Shown piece after piece: positions 1 to 8,889 of a stretch of 36,678 nucleotides of DNA (its first letter is position 1; each line of letters begins with the position of its first letter). The translations under genes and the position numbers were made by a program. Under the pieces are notes generated by a model. It was not told where the DNA came from. It made no database searches and saw only the letters and a list, made by a program, of their open reading frames with translations. Source of the DNA: HGM04593 sp045654645 (lineage in GTDB: Bacteria; Bacteroidota; Bacteroidia; Bacteroidales; Bacteroidaceae); assembly GCA_045654645.1 (NCBI GenBank), contig JAZONR010000025.1, positions 1-36,678 on the forward strand. The letters are read 5' to 3'.

Positions 1-250
1 CACACGGCAGAAAGGCTTGCAGCGGCAAGCGAGGGAGGAACGAGGGATGTTGTTCTGCAACAGCGTGAGCAGAGGAGCGAGCGACTCGAGGGCCCGTGTG
101 CCGGGCACTTTGGTTCTTTCAGGCGATGAAAGAACAGAAAAGAAAGACTTGACTAAAAATACAAGTGAACAATTAAGGTTGAGGTGTACAGTAAAATATA
201 ACGGTGAGCCGAAGTGAAGACTTTTAACACCTCCCCTATAGTTTGCAGGT
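1..250. other. Intergenic edge with several hairpins, no supported gene
   Basis: No convincing gene lies here. The first 140 bases are richer in G and C than the rest and contain small perfect hairpins: 15-20 with 25-30 (6 bp, 4-nt loop) and 113-120 with 128-135 (8 bp, 7-nt loop). A further inverted pair GAGGTGT/ACACCTC sits at 181-187 and 227-233. A 66-codon open frame crosses 17-217, but its composition is unlike a protein and it has no recognisable start context. The stretch may be the tail of an interspersed repeat or the 3' region of a gene to the left of the window. I cannot decide which. Confidence 0.5.
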
Positions 251-300
251 GATTATAAACACAAAAGGTGCCACTTGGCACCTTTTGTGTTTATATAATC
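251..300 (-). terminator. Intrinsic terminator of the psd-pssA operon
   Basis: A perfect 16-bp stem (257-272 with 277-292, loop ACTT) is extended by weaker A/T pairs to about 253-297. Read on the minus strand it lies directly after the stop codon of the small DUF4834-like gene, and the stem's descending arm ends in T-rich sequence. It should end transcription of the phospholipid operon and may work in both directions. Confidence 0.8.
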
Positions 301-559
301 ACTTTATCTCCTCAAAATCGACATACTCGCCTTCATCCTTTGGGAAGATTTTTTTCTTCTTTTTGTTTTTCCCCCATCTTGCACTGCCAAAACCACCACG
401 TGCCTCTTCCGAAGAGGAAGGACCACTCTGTTGCTGTGCTCCGTTTCTCCTTCCAAAGCCAAACAATGCCGCTATTCTCGCAATGAATGAGACAATGAGC
501 GTAGGAATAAAAAGAATGAAAAGCAGTGCTAAAACGAACAATATAAAAATGAAACTCAT
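299..559 (-). CDS. Small DUF4834-like membrane protein
   Basis: This 86-residue protein has one hydrophobic N-terminal membrane segment (about residues 2-35). A low-complexity Gln/Ser/Gly/Lys-rich stretch follows, then a conserved-looking acidic C-terminus ending KDEGEYVDFEEIK. The organisation and tail resemble the DUF4834 family of Bacteroidetes, which I recall as commonly sitting downstream of phosphatidylserine synthase. No enzymatic motif is visible and the function is unknown. It is the last gene of the minus-strand operon psd-pssA-this gene, 97 bases after pssA, and its stop codon touches the terminator hairpin. Being co-transcribed with phospholipid genes suggests, but does not prove, an envelope role. 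Confidence 0.75.
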   Translation of the reverse strand: MSFIFILFVLALLFILFIPTLIVSFIARIAALFGFGRRNGAQQQSGPSSSEEARGGFGSARWGKNKKKKKIFPKDEGEYVDFEEIK

Positions 560-656
560 AATAAATCCTTTTTTAAATTACACAAGCAGGCACACACGCG
601 CCTGCTCAAGTCTAAACCATAAACATTCAGAGAAGAGTGTTGGTTCGGTCCTGTTC

Positions 657-1367
657 TTATGCCTTTGCAGTTTTGAACGACTGCGCTATTGAAAGGATAA
701 GATACCACGAAATTATTGCCACAGGAGCAAGATATCCAAGCGCAAACATTGGCAGGGAAACAAGCAAGAATATATATCTTGTCTTGTTGCTTTTCCACTC
801 CAGGCTCTTGAATTTCATTGAGAACATTGGTATCTCCGAAACCAGGAAAAGTGAGAAAATCACTATCAACGCCAACAGGAAGAACCAACCGGCATTGAGG
901 TTGTATATCCACTCGGCACCACCGGTTATCAGCGATGACCAAAACAGTGCATTGGCAGGAGTTGGCAATCCAATGAATGTTGTTGTTTGTCGCTTGTCAA
1001 TATTGAACTTGGCAAGGCGGCAAGCCGAGAACACAGCAATGAGAAAAGCCGCATAGGGCAGGCACTGGCTCAAAACTCCAAGATAGGAAGGATAGTAGAG
1101 CACCTCCTTCATATAGACAAAAACTATTGTTGCAGGAGCAAGACCGAATGTAATATCATCAGCAAGCGAATCCATCTGCACACCCAAAGGGGAGGAGACG
1201 TGTAACAAACGCGCCACCATTCCATCAAAGAAGTCGAATACGGCACCAATAACAATGAACAGCATTGCCAGTTTAAAATTGCCCGAATAGGCCATTGAAC
1301 AAGCCACGCAACCCGAAAAGAGGTTGCAGCAAGTTATTGCATTGGGAATATGTTTCTTGATGGACAT
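657..1367 (-). CDS. pssA: CDP-diacylglycerol--serine O-phosphatidyltransferase
   Basis: This 236-residue integral membrane enzyme makes phosphatidylserine from CDP-diacylglycerol and L-serine, the first committed step towards phosphatidylethanolamine. The CDP-alcohol phosphatidyltransferase signature D-G-x2-A-R-x8-G-x3-D-x3-D is complete at residues 48-70 (D48, G49, A52, R53, G62, D66, D70). The rest is mostly hydrophobic, with about six to eight membrane segments, and the length is normal for the bacterial membrane-bound class. The start codon lies 11 bases after the psd stop, so the two successive pathway steps are translated from one message. No irregularity seen. Confidence 0.95.
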   Translation of the reverse strand: MSIKKHIPNAITCCNLFSGCVACSMAYSGNFKLAMLFIVIGAVFDFFDGMVARLLHVSSPLGVQMDSLADDITFGLAPATIVFVYMKEVLYYPSYLGVLSQCLPYAAFLIAVFSACRLAKFNIDKRQTTTFIGLPTPANALFWSSLITGGAEWIYNLNAGWFFLLALIVIFSLFLVSEIPMFSMKFKSLEWKSNKTRYIFLLVSLPMFALGYLAPVAIISWYLILSIAQSFKTAKA

Positions 1368-1378
1368 ATTATCTGTTT

Positions 1379-2077
1379 TTATTTGAATGTTGCAATTACA
1401 GTCTCGTTACCCACAGTCTTTTGGTTAAGCTCAATCTTGAGATCGACATCAAGCGGCAGATAGAGGTCTACACGAGAACCAAATTTTATGAAACCCATAT
1501 GCTGGTCGATAAAACACTCATCACCGGCCTTGGCATATGTAACAATGCGGCGTGCCATAGCTCCTGCAATTTGGCGTACAAGAATTTCACGACCACCCTC
1601 GGTCTCTATCACCACAAGAGAGCGCTCATTCTCGGTACTTGCCTTGGGCAGCCAGGCACGATGATACTTGCCACTCTGATGCTCGGAACGCTTAACAACG
1701 CCATCTACAGGATACCAATTGGCGTGCACGTTCATTGGGCTCATAAAGATTGAAACCTGTAAACGCTCATCTTTAAAATGGTCGGGCTCATAGACCTTCT
1801 CTATCACCACCACTTTACCGTCGGCAGGTGCCACAATGACATTCTCTACATCACCCGGGAAGATGCGCTTTGGGCTTCGGAAGAAATTGACCATCAACAG
1901 ATACAAAATCACCAAACCGCCAGTGAGCACTGTATTCAGCACAAAGCATTGGGGCAAATAGTACCACAGAAGAAAACCTGCAAGACCCAACACAAGAAGT
2001 CCCAACAGAAGTATCTCGGTACCTTCTCTGTGAATTCTATAATCTTTAAGTTTTCTTATTCTTTTAAACTTTTTCAT
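1379..2077 (-). CDS. psd: Phosphatidylserine decarboxylase (pyruvoyl enzyme)
   Basis: This 232-residue proenzyme converts phosphatidylserine to phosphatidylethanolamine. Two hydrophobic segments near the N-terminus (about residues 21-40 and 47-64) anchor it. The decarboxylase domain follows, with the family motifs PADGKV (84-89), FMSPMNVHANW (111-121) and the self-cleavage site FGSR. Cleavage would fall between G200 and S201, turning S201 into the pyruvoyl group. The short form and the GS rather than LGST motif fit the PSD-A-type decarboxylases of Bacteroidetes. It is the first gene of the operon and has a consensus promoter upstream (2102-2132). The start was chosen as the only Met before the hydrophobic region. 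Confidence 0.95.
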   Translation of the reverse strand: MKKFKRIRKLKDYRIHREGTEILLLGLLVLGLAGFLLWYYLPQCFVLNTVLTGGLVILYLLMVNFFRSPKRIFPGDVENVIVAPADGKVVVIEKVYEPDHFKDERLQVSIFMSPMNVHANWYPVDGVVKRSEHQSGKYHRAWLPKASTENERSLVVIETEGGREILVRQIAGAMARRIVTYAKAGDECFIDQHMGFIKFGSRVDLYLPLDVDLKIELNQKTVGNETVIATFK

Positions 2078-2101
2078 AATCGTGATTGCGATAACATTTC
2101 A

Positions 2102-2132
2102 CAAATGTAGGAATAAAAATAATAAAAACAAA
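2102..2132 (-). promoter_or_regulatory. Bacteroides-type promoter of psd operon
   Basis: On the minus strand a -7 box TACATTTG (complement of 2102-2109) is preceded, after exactly 19 bases, by TTTG (complement of 2129-2132). This matches the Bacteroides TTTG-N19-TAnnTTTG consensus fully. It lies 25 bases upstream of the psd start codon. Confidence 0.75.
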
Positions 2133-2335
2133 TAAAAAAAGCAAAAATAGAGTCAATCGTCAATATATGTTCACGCTTTAGAGAGTTCAAATATAAAACA
2201 ACGTTAATGTTAATAACTTTTTACTCAAACAACAAGTTTATGTAAACAAAAGGTGCTATCTTTAACAACCACAAAGGCCGCAAGCTGTTCAATGCCCGGC
2301 ACACACATAATTTACAAGATAAAAAGTACACTCCT

Positions 2336-5300
2336 ATGCACGACTTTGTACATCTGCACGTACACTCGCAATACTCGATTCTCGACGGCCAGGCTGCCAT
2401 AGCACGTCTGGTGAACAAGGCTATTGCCGACAATATGAAAGGAATAGCGCTCACCGACCACGGAAATATGATGGGCGTGAAGGAGTTCTTCAACTATGTA
2501 AACAAGGTAAACAAGGAGAGGGAGAAGAAAGGTGAGGAGAAGTTCAAGCCCATCATAGGCTGCGAGGTGTACGTTGCCGAGAGACGTCTGTTCAACAAGG
2601 AGTTGAAGGAGGATATGCGCGGACACCACCTAATTCTGCTTGCCAAGAACAAGCAAGGCTATCACAACCTTGTGAAAATAGTGTCCAAGGCGTGGAGCGA
2701 AGGCTACTACTACAACCCGCGCACCGACAAAGCCGAGATTGAGAAATACCACGAAGGCATAATATGCTGTTCGGCCTGCCTTGGAGGAGAGGTGCCACAG
2801 CTCATAAAAAGCGGTAACATTGAGAAGGCCGAAGAGGTTGTTATGTGGTTCAAGCAGTTGTTTGGCGATGACTACTATCTTGAGCTGCAACTTCACAAAG
2901 CTACAGTGGAGCGCGCCAACCACGAGGTGTACCCCTTGCAGGTGGAGGTTAATAAACACATCATTGAACTGAGCAAGAAATGCGGTGTAAAGCTCATCTG
3001 CTCAAACGATGTGCACTTTGTTGATGAGGAGAATGCCGAAGCGCACGACCGCCTTATATGCCTTAGCACGGGCCGCGACCTTGACGATCCCACACGAATG
3101 CTCTACTCCAAGCAGGAGTGGATGAAGACAAAGGCCGAGATGGCTGAAATGTTCGGCGACATACCCGAAGCAATGACCAACACCGTTGAGATTTGCGACA
3201 AAGTAGAATTCTACACCATAGACAACGCTCCCATTATGCCCAACTTCGCCATTCCCGAGGAGTTTGGCACCGAAGAGGGGTACCGCCGGACCATCACCCA
3301 TCAGCAGCTGTTCGATGAGTTCACCCGCGATGAAAAGGGCAACGTGGTGCTCTCGCAAGAGGATGCCGAAAAGAAGATAAAAAAGCTTGGAGGATATGAC
3401 AAGCTCTACCGCATAAAGCTCGAGGGCGACTATCTGCGCAAATTGGCCTATGACGGTGCAAAGAAGTGCTACCCGGAGCCCTTCTCACAAGAGCTCACAG
3501 ACCGCATTGACTTTGAGCTGCACATTATGAAAACTATGGGTTTCCCGGGCTACTTCCTCATTGTGCAAGACTTCATAAGGGCTGCCCGCGAGGAGTTGGG
3601 CGTTTCCGTTGGCCCCGGCCGCGGTTCGGCAGCAGGCAGCGTGGTGGCATATACCTTGGGTATTACTCGCGTAGACCCCATAAAATATGACTTGCTGTTT
3701 GAGCGTTTCCTTAACCCCGACCGCATCTCACTGCCCGATATTGATGTGGACTTCGATGATGACGGACGCGGCCGCGTGCTCAACTGGGTTACAGAGAAGT
3801 ATGGACAGGAGAAGGTTGCACACATCATCACCTATGGCACTATGGCAACCAAGCTTGCCATAAAGGATGTTGCACGTGTGCAAAAACTGCCGCTTGACAT
3901 ATCCAACAAGCTGTGCAAGGCCATCCCGGACCGTCTGCCCGACGGCAAGAAGATGAACCTTCCCAACGCGATAGAGGCAGTGCCGGAGCTGCGCGAGGCC
4001 GAGGCTTCGCCCGACCCACTGCTGCGCGACACCATAAAATATGCCAAGATGCTCGAGGGCAACGTGCGCAACACCGGTGTGCACGCCTGCGGAACCATCA
4101 TCTGCCGCGACGATATCACAGACCACGTTCCCATAAGCATTGCCGAGGACAAAGAGACCGGCGAAAAGATGCTTGTTACACAATATGAAGGAAGCGTCAT
4201 CGAGGAGACCGGCCTCATAAAGATGGACTTCTTGGGCCTGAAGACCCTCTCCATTATAAAAGAAGCCATTGAGAATATACGACAAAGCTTGAAGATTGAG
4301 GTAGATATTGACACTATACCCATTGACGACCCCAAGACATACGAGCTCTATTGCAACGGAAATACCATAGGTACATTCCAGTTCGAGTCGCCCGGTATGC
4401 AAAAATACCTGCGCGAGCTGCAACCCAGCACATTCGAGGACCTCATTGCAATGAATGCCCTCTATCGCCCGGGCCCTATGGATTATATCCCCGACTTCAT
4501 CAAGCGCAAGCACGACCCATCATTGGTGCAATATGACATTCCTTGTATGGAGAAATACCTCAAGGATACATACGGAATCACTGTGTACCAGGAGCAGGTG
4601 ATGCTTCTCTCGCGCCTGCTTGCCGACTTTACACGCGGCGAGAGCGACACACTGCGCAAGGCAATGGGTAAAAAGCTGAAAGCAAAGCTGGATGAGCTGA
4701 AGCCAAAATTCATCAACGGCGGAAAGAATAACGGACACAATGAAAAGACCCTGGAGAAGATTTGGGCCGACTGGGAGAAATTTGCATCATACGCCTTCAA
4801 CAAGTCGCACGCAACCTGCTACTCTTGGGTAGCCTATCAGACAGCATACCTGAAGGCCAACTACCCCTCTCAATATATGGCCGGTGCAATGAGCCGAAAC
4901 CTTGACAAGATAACCGAAATCACCAAGCTGATGCAGGAGTGCAAAAATATGGGCATCAACGTGCTTGGCCCCGACATCAACGAGTCGCGCCGCAAGTTCA
5001 GCGTCAATAAGAAGGGCGACATTCGTTTCGGTCTTTGCGCCATAAAAGGCGTTGGAGAGGCTGCCGTGCAGTGTATAATAGATGAGCGCGAAGCAAACGG
5101 GCCTTTCAAGAGCGTGTTCGACCTTGTGGAGCGCGTAAACCTCACAGCCTGCAACCGCAAGAACCTTGAGTGCCTCGCATTGGCAGGCGCCTTTGACGAG
5201 TTGTCGGACGGCATAACACGAGAGCAGTATATGAACACCAACAGTAAGGGCGACCAGTTCCTTGAGGCACTTGTAAGATATGGCAACCTCTATCAGAACG

Positions 5301-6037
5301 ACAAGGCCAACGCCACCAACACCCTCTTCGGCGACACAGAGATGGCCGAGATACCAAGGCCCGAAGTTCCCGCAGGAGGCAACTGGAGCACCCTTGAGCG
5401 TCTGAACCGTGAGCGTGAACTGGTGGGCATCTACCTGTCGGCACATCCACTTGATGATTATGCGCTCATCCTAAACGAGTTCTGCAATACAAAGGCTGCC
5501 GAAATGGACAATATGCAGGCCCTTGCCGGCCGCAAAATAACGCTTGGCGGTGTTGTGAGCGACCCGCCACGTACAGGCTTCACAAAGAAAGGCAGCCCCT
5601 ATGGCGTTGCAAAGATAGAGGACTATTCGGGAACAGCAGAGATATTCCTCCTTGGAGAGGAGTGGATAAAGAAGCAGAGCTACTTCATCCCGGGCAACTT
5701 CCTATATATTAAGGGTAGTTGCCAGCCGCGCCGTTGGGATGAGACAAAATTCGACTTCAACATAAACAGCATTGAGCTGATGCCGGAGATAAAGGATGGT
5801 CTTGTGAAGAGTATCACATTATCGTTCGACGTGATGTCGCTCACCGATGAGATATACTCCACCATCATCGACTATGCCGAGAAGCACCCGGGAAAGAGCA
5901 AACTAATCTTCAAGATTAAGGATTTTGAACAGGAGTTCACCCTTGAGCTCTCATCAAAGAGCCACGACATAGAGGTGTTGCCCGAGCTTATCAATTATAT
6001 TAAGGAGACTGAAACAATTGAATATAAATTGAACTAA
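2336..6037 (+). CDS. dnaE: DNA polymerase III alpha subunit
   Basis: This 1233-residue protein is the replicative polymerase subunit of the DnaE class. An N-terminal PHP domain begins with the HLHVHSQYS motif (residues 6-14) and LTDHGN. The polymerase core has the PGRGSAAGS segment, the catalytic pair in PDIDVDF (D470, D472 on my count) and the third aspartate in KMDFLGL (D631). The YAFNKSHATCYSW segment, helix-hairpin-helix region and C-terminal OB fold (GxVSDPPRTGFTKKG...) follow in the usual order. Length is normal. trxA follows after 18 bases and is probably co-transcribed. A weak -7-like TATCTTTA lies at 2257-2264, about 70 bases before the start, without a good -33 partner. Confidence 0.98.
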   Translation: MHDFVHLHVHSQYSILDGQAAIARLVNKAIADNMKGIALTDHGNMMGVKEFFNYVNKVNKEREKKGEEKFKPIIGCEVYVAERRLFNKELKEDMRGHHLILLAKNKQGYHNLVKIVSKAWSEGYYYNPRTDKAEIEKYHEGIICCSACLGGEVPQLIKSGNIEKAEEVVMWFKQLFGDDYYLELQLHKATVERANHEVYPLQVEVNKHIIELSKKCGVKLICSNDVHFVDEENAEAHDRLICLSTGRDLDDPTRMLYSKQEWMKTKAEMAEMFGDIPEAMTNTVEICDKVEFYTIDNAPIMPNFAIPEEFGTEEGYRRTITHQQLFDEFTRDEKGNVVLSQEDAEKKIKKLGGYDKLYRIKLEGDYLRKLAYDGAKKCYPEPFSQELTDRIDFELHIMKTMGFPGYFLIVQDFIRAAREELGVSVGPGRGSAAGSVVAYTLGITRVDPIKYDLLFERFLNPDRISLPDIDVDFDDDGRGRVLNWVTEKYGQEKVAHIITYGTMATKLAIKDVARVQKLPLDISNKLCKAIPDRLPDGKKMNLPNAIEAVPELREAEASPDPLLRDTIKYAKMLEGNVRNTGVHACGTIICRDDITDHVPISIAEDKETGEKMLVTQYEGSVIEETGLIKMDFLGLKTLSIIKEAIENIRQSLKIEVDIDTIPIDDPKTYELYCNGNTIGTFQFESPGMQKYLRELQPSTFEDLIAMNALYRPGPMDYIPDFIKRKHDPSLVQYDIPCMEKYLKDTYGITVYQEQVMLLSRLLADFTRGESDTLRKAMGKKLKAKLDELKPKFINGGKNNGHNEKTLEKIWADWEKFASYAFNKSHATCYSWVAYQTAYLKANYPSQYMAGAMSRNLDKITEITKLMQECKNMGINVLGPDINESRRKFSVNKKGDIRFGLCAIKGVGEAAVQCIIDEREANGPFKSVFDLVERVNLTACNRKNLECLALAGAFDELSDGITREQYMNTNSKGDQFLEALVRYGNLYQNDKANATNTLFGDTEMAEIPRPEVPAGGNWSTLERLNRERELVGIYLSAHPLDDYALILNEFCNTKAAEMDNMQALAGRKITLGGVVSDPPRTGFTKKGSPYGVAKIEDYSGTAEIFLLGEEWIKKQSYFIPGNFLYIKGSCQPRRWDETKFDFNINSIELMPEIKDGLVKSITLSFDVMSLTDEIYSTIIDYAEKHPGKSKLIFKIKDFEQEFTLELSSKSHDIEVLPELINYIKETETIEYKLN

Positions 6038-6056
6038 CATTAAAAAAGCTAAGATT

Positions 6057-6371
6057 ATGGCAGTAAATGTAACAAATGACAACGCGAAGGAATTTATGGC
6101 AACCGAATTGCCAATAGTATTGGATTTTAGCGCAGCCTGGTGTGGTCCTTGCAAGCAGCTTGCTCCCATCATTGACGAACTCTCTCAGGAGTATGAGGGA
6201 CGCATTGCAGTGGGCAAGTGCGATATTGAGGAGGCCGATGACCTGACAGCAGAGTATGGCATCCGCAACGTACCCACAGTCATCTTCATCAAAGACGGTA
6301 AGGTGGTAGACAAATTCGTTGGCTCAAAGTCTAAGGGCGACGTTAAGGCAAAATTCGATGCACTTCTCTAA
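6057..6371 (+). CDS. trxA: Thioredoxin
   Basis: This 104-residue single-domain cytoplasmic thioredoxin carries the active-site WCGPC at residues 28-32 and the cis-proline in NVPT (P73). It would reduce protein disulfides using electrons from thioredoxin reductase. It has no signal peptide and a normal length. It sits 18 bases after dnaE and 12 bases before an acidic hypothetical gene, which indicates a three-gene transcript ending at the hairpin at 6728-6761. Confidence 0.97.
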   Translation: MAVNVTNDNAKEFMATELPIVLDFSAAWCGPCKQLAPIIDELSQEYEGRIAVGKCDIEEADDLTAEYGIRNVPTVIFIKDGKVVDKFVGSKSKGDVKAKFDALL

Positions 6372-6383
6372 AACATTGGCACT

Positions 6384-6710
6384 ATGAACAACGACGGATT
6401 TGATATTGAAGATCTCGATGATGAGAATACCATAGCGTACATACGCGAACGCCTGCCCCAGGATTTAAAGGAGAAGTTCAGCGATGACGAGTTCTACTAC
6501 TTCCTCGACACCATCTACGACTATTATGAAAAGAGCCGTATCCTTGACAGCGATGACGAGTATATAGATATCGACATCAACGAAATAGCCAACTACATCG
6601 CCAAGGAGGCCAAGAAAAACGGCATTGGCGAGTTTGACCCCGAGGAGCTGTTCTTCATTGTGGAAGGAGAACTTGCCTACAGTGGAGTTATAGATGACGA
6701 GGAGGAATAA
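6384..6710 (+). CDS. Acidic hypothetical protein downstream of trxA
   Basis: I do not recognise this 108-residue protein. It is strongly acidic: runs of Asp and Glu occur throughout and it ends DDEEE. It is predicted mostly helical, with Tyr/Phe-rich patches around residues 37-50. There is no signal peptide, membrane segment, cysteine or catalytic motif. It starts 12 bases after the trxA stop and its own stop is followed 17 bases later by an intrinsic terminator, so it is the last gene of the dnaE-trxA transcript. The acidity and lack of motifs would suit a small protein-binding partner, but that is a guess. Confidence 0.8.
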   Translation: MNNDGFDIEDLDDENTIAYIRERLPQDLKEKFSDDEFYYFLDTIYDYYEKSRILDSDDEYIDIDINEIANYIAKEAKKNGIGEFDPEELFFIVEGELAYSGVIDDEEE

Positions 6711-6727
6711 AGCAGTTGCTTGATATC

Positions 6728-6762
6728 AAACAGCCTTGACCTTGTGTTGAGGCTGTTTTTTA
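6728..6762 (+). terminator. Intrinsic terminator of dnaE-trxA transcript
   Basis: The 9-bp stem AAACAGCCT/AGGCTGTTT (6728-6736 with 6750-6758, 13-nt loop) runs into a T6 tract at 6756-6761. This is a classic intrinsic terminator on the plus strand, just after the acidic hypothetical gene. Confidence 0.8.
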
Positions 6763-6815
6763 TGCCTATTACTGCAAGGAGCAGCGGAAGCCACTCTTCA
6801 CCGGCATTTATCACA

Positions 6816-6868
6816 TTATATATAACAAAAGCGGCGAGCCGATAGCTCGCCGCTTTTGTTATATATAA
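6816..6868. terminator. Bidirectional hairpin between convergent genes
   Basis: A perfect 24-bp inverted repeat (6816-6839 with 6845-6868, 5-nt loop) has a GC core and A/T-rich outer arms, so either strand gives a stem followed by U-rich RNA. It lies 10 bases beyond the stop of the minus-strand NagB-like gene. It probably terminates that gene and backs up the plus-strand terminator at 6728-6762. Confidence 0.8.
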
Positions 6869-6878
6869 GCACCTCTTC

Positions 6879-8801
6879 TTAGAGCAGCTTTGCAAAGAGT
6901 TCTATTGCCTGATACTCGGGAAGACCAATCTTGTTGAACAGCGCTGCAGTACCCTGTGTGCGCTCCTCGGCACGTTGCCAGAATTCGCGGGCATCTTCTC
7001 CGGGGAAAGGAACAATGTCCTTCTGTGAAAGGTGGCGGAAAATGGCGTGGCGCTTGCGGATGAGCTCCTCGGGGCTTAGCGGCACTGCCATATCGGCAAC
7101 TGCCAAATCCCACTCTTGCCAAGCACCGCGATAGAGCCAGATGTGGCACTCTTTGGCCCAATCATCCTCCTTAACCTCCTCAAAAGCACGCAACACGGCC
7201 TCAATACATACACGGTGCGTGCCGTGAGGGTCTGTGAGGTCGCCGGCTGCATATATCTGATGAGGACGCACCTCGCGCATCAGTTTCTTTACAATCTCAA
7301 TGTCATCGTCGCTCAAGCTGCCTTTCTTAATGCCGCCGGTCTCATAGAAAGGCAGATTAAGGAAGTGGGCATTTGTGCGGTCGTTGAGACCTATTGAACG
7401 ACAGGCAGCACGTGCCTCGGCACGGCGAATGGCGCCCTTAAGGTCGAGCAACTTGCGCGGCTCGGGCTCACCAACCTTCTTGTTGGCAATGATATCGCGT
7501 ATCTCATCAAAAGCATCACCAAAGCCCATCTCCTTTGCTGTATCAATGTTCTGCAGCACCACGTCATCATAGACAGCGACATTGCCCGATGTCTGATATG
7601 CAACGTGCACATCGTGTCCCTGTTCTATGAGCCTGTTGAATGTTCCACCCATTGAAATGACATCGTCATCGGGGTGTGGCGAGAAGATAATCACGCGCTT
7701 GGGGAACGGTGAAGAGAGCACAGGACGGGTAGAGTCATCTGCATTGGGCTTGCCGCCGGGCCAACCCGAAATGATATGCTGTATCTCGTTGAACACACGG
7801 ATATTTATCTTGTCATAGGTATCGACACGCTCAAGAAGGTCGGAAAGCGAATTCTTGATATAATCCTGGTGTGTGAGCTTGAGGATGGGCTTATCAACAA
7901 CCTGGCACAGCCATATTACTGCCTTGCGCACAAGTTTCTCGCTCCACTCCTGGGGGGGAGCTATGAGCCAAGGCTCCTTGACACGGGTCAGTTCCTGTGC
8001 AGCAGCCTCATCAATGATAACCTGCACATCATCGTGCTCCTGTAGATATGTTGCGGGGAACTCATCGTTCACCTCTCCTTCTATGAGGTCGTGTGCTATG
8101 GCAGCCTTATCCTCGCCCCACATCATAAGAACAATCTTCTTTGCGCTCATTATAGTCTCAAGACCCATTGTGATAGCCATTTTGGGCACCTCGTTGGGGT
8201 TAGAGAAGAACTTATCCTGATTCTTGCGCGAATTGTAGCTCAACTGCACAAGACGTGTTGTAGAGTGTGCATAACTGCCGGGCTCATTGAAACCAATCTG
8301 GCCAAGCTCGCCCACGCCCATAATCATAAGGTCTATGCGACCGGCAACCATTCTCTCATATTGGCGACAGTAGTCGTTCACCTTCTCACGAGGCACGCTT
8401 CCATCGGGGAAATGTACGTTTTCGGGCTTAATGTCTATAAACTTGAGGAAGTCCTCGGTAACTCGATGGTTGCGGCTTTGGGGCGATGATGACACCATTG
8501 GATAGAACTCATCGAGGCTATAGACCTCCACATTGGCAAAACTCACTTGGCCCGCATTGTAGCGTTTTACCAACTCGGCATAAAGGCCAAGCGGTGTGCG
8601 GCCGGTAGAGAGACCCAAAGAGAATAGACGATTACCACTGTGAGACTTTATAGCCTCAACCACAATATCGGCTGCAATCATCACACCCTCGCGCTCGGTA
8701 GAGGTAATTCTTGTGGGCACTTTCTCAAATTTACAAATGCTTTCAATAGATGCCGTGATGGGCAGCTCGCCAATCTTCGGCAAAACAAATTTGGGATTCA
8801 T
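6879..8801 (-). CDS. NagB-like / PIG-L deacetylase fusion protein
   Basis: This 640-residue cytoplasmic protein has two enzyme domains. Residues about 20-290 are a glucosamine-6-phosphate deaminase (NagB/6-phosphogluconolactonase) fold with SLDEFYP (D97) and FNEPGS (E173). Residues about 365-560 are a PIG-L/LmbE deacetylase with SPHPDDD (H376, D378, D379) and DPHGTH (H526, H529), the usual zinc and catalytic motifs. Annotation pipelines usually call such proteins glucosamine-6-phosphate deaminase. However, where E. coli NagB has catalytic Asp141 and His143 (GNDGHIAFNEP), this protein has L166 and Q168 (GELGQIGFNEP). The deaminase activity is therefore uncertain. The PIG-L half could remove acetyl groups from an N-acetylated sugar. 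It is 88 bases downstream of the sulfatase maturase gene, and a -7-like TATTTTTG (complement of 8824-8831) may give it its own promoter. Confidence 0.9.
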   Translation of the reverse strand: MNPKFVLPKIGELPITASIESICKFEKVPTRITSTEREGVMIAADIVVEAIKSHSGNRLFSLGLSTGRTPLGLYAELVKRYNAGQVSFANVEVYSLDEFYPMVSSSPQSRNHRVTEDFLKFIDIKPENVHFPDGSVPREKVNDYCRQYERMVAGRIDLMIMGVGELGQIGFNEPGSYAHSTTRLVQLSYNSRKNQDKFFSNPNEVPKMAITMGLETIMSAKKIVLMMWGEDKAAIAHDLIEGEVNDEFPATYLQEHDDVQVIIDEAAAQELTRVKEPWLIAPPQEWSEKLVRKAVIWLCQVVDKPILKLTHQDYIKNSLSDLLERVDTYDKINIRVFNEIQHIISGWPGGKPNADDSTRPVLSSPFPKRVIIFSPHPDDDVISMGGTFNRLIEQGHDVHVAYQTSGNVAVYDDVVLQNIDTAKEMGFGDAFDEIRDIIANKKVGEPEPRKLLDLKGAIRRAEARAACRSIGLNDRTNAHFLNLPFYETGGIKKGSLSDDDIEIVKKLMREVRPHQIYAAGDLTDPHGTHRVCIEAVLRAFEEVKEDDWAKECHIWLYRGAWQEWDLAVADMAVPLSPEELIRKRHAIFRHLSQKDIVPFPGEDAREFWQRAEERTQGTAALFNKIGLPEYQAIELFAKLL

Positions 8802-8889
8802 AATTATTTTTCGGTTAGTTGTTCAAAAATATATAAGTATAGTCAAATAGTCGTTTCCGTTCATCAGCACACTTGCGCGTGCTGTTTTA

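Noticed and set aside
17..217. 66-codon open frame at the left edge
   Set aside because: It crosses several hairpins, has biased composition and no recognisable protein features; more likely non-coding repeat-like sequence.
3728..4513. 261-codon frame antisense to dnaE
   Set aside because: It lies inside the conserved polymerase core, has no family features, and is explained by codon bias of dnaE.
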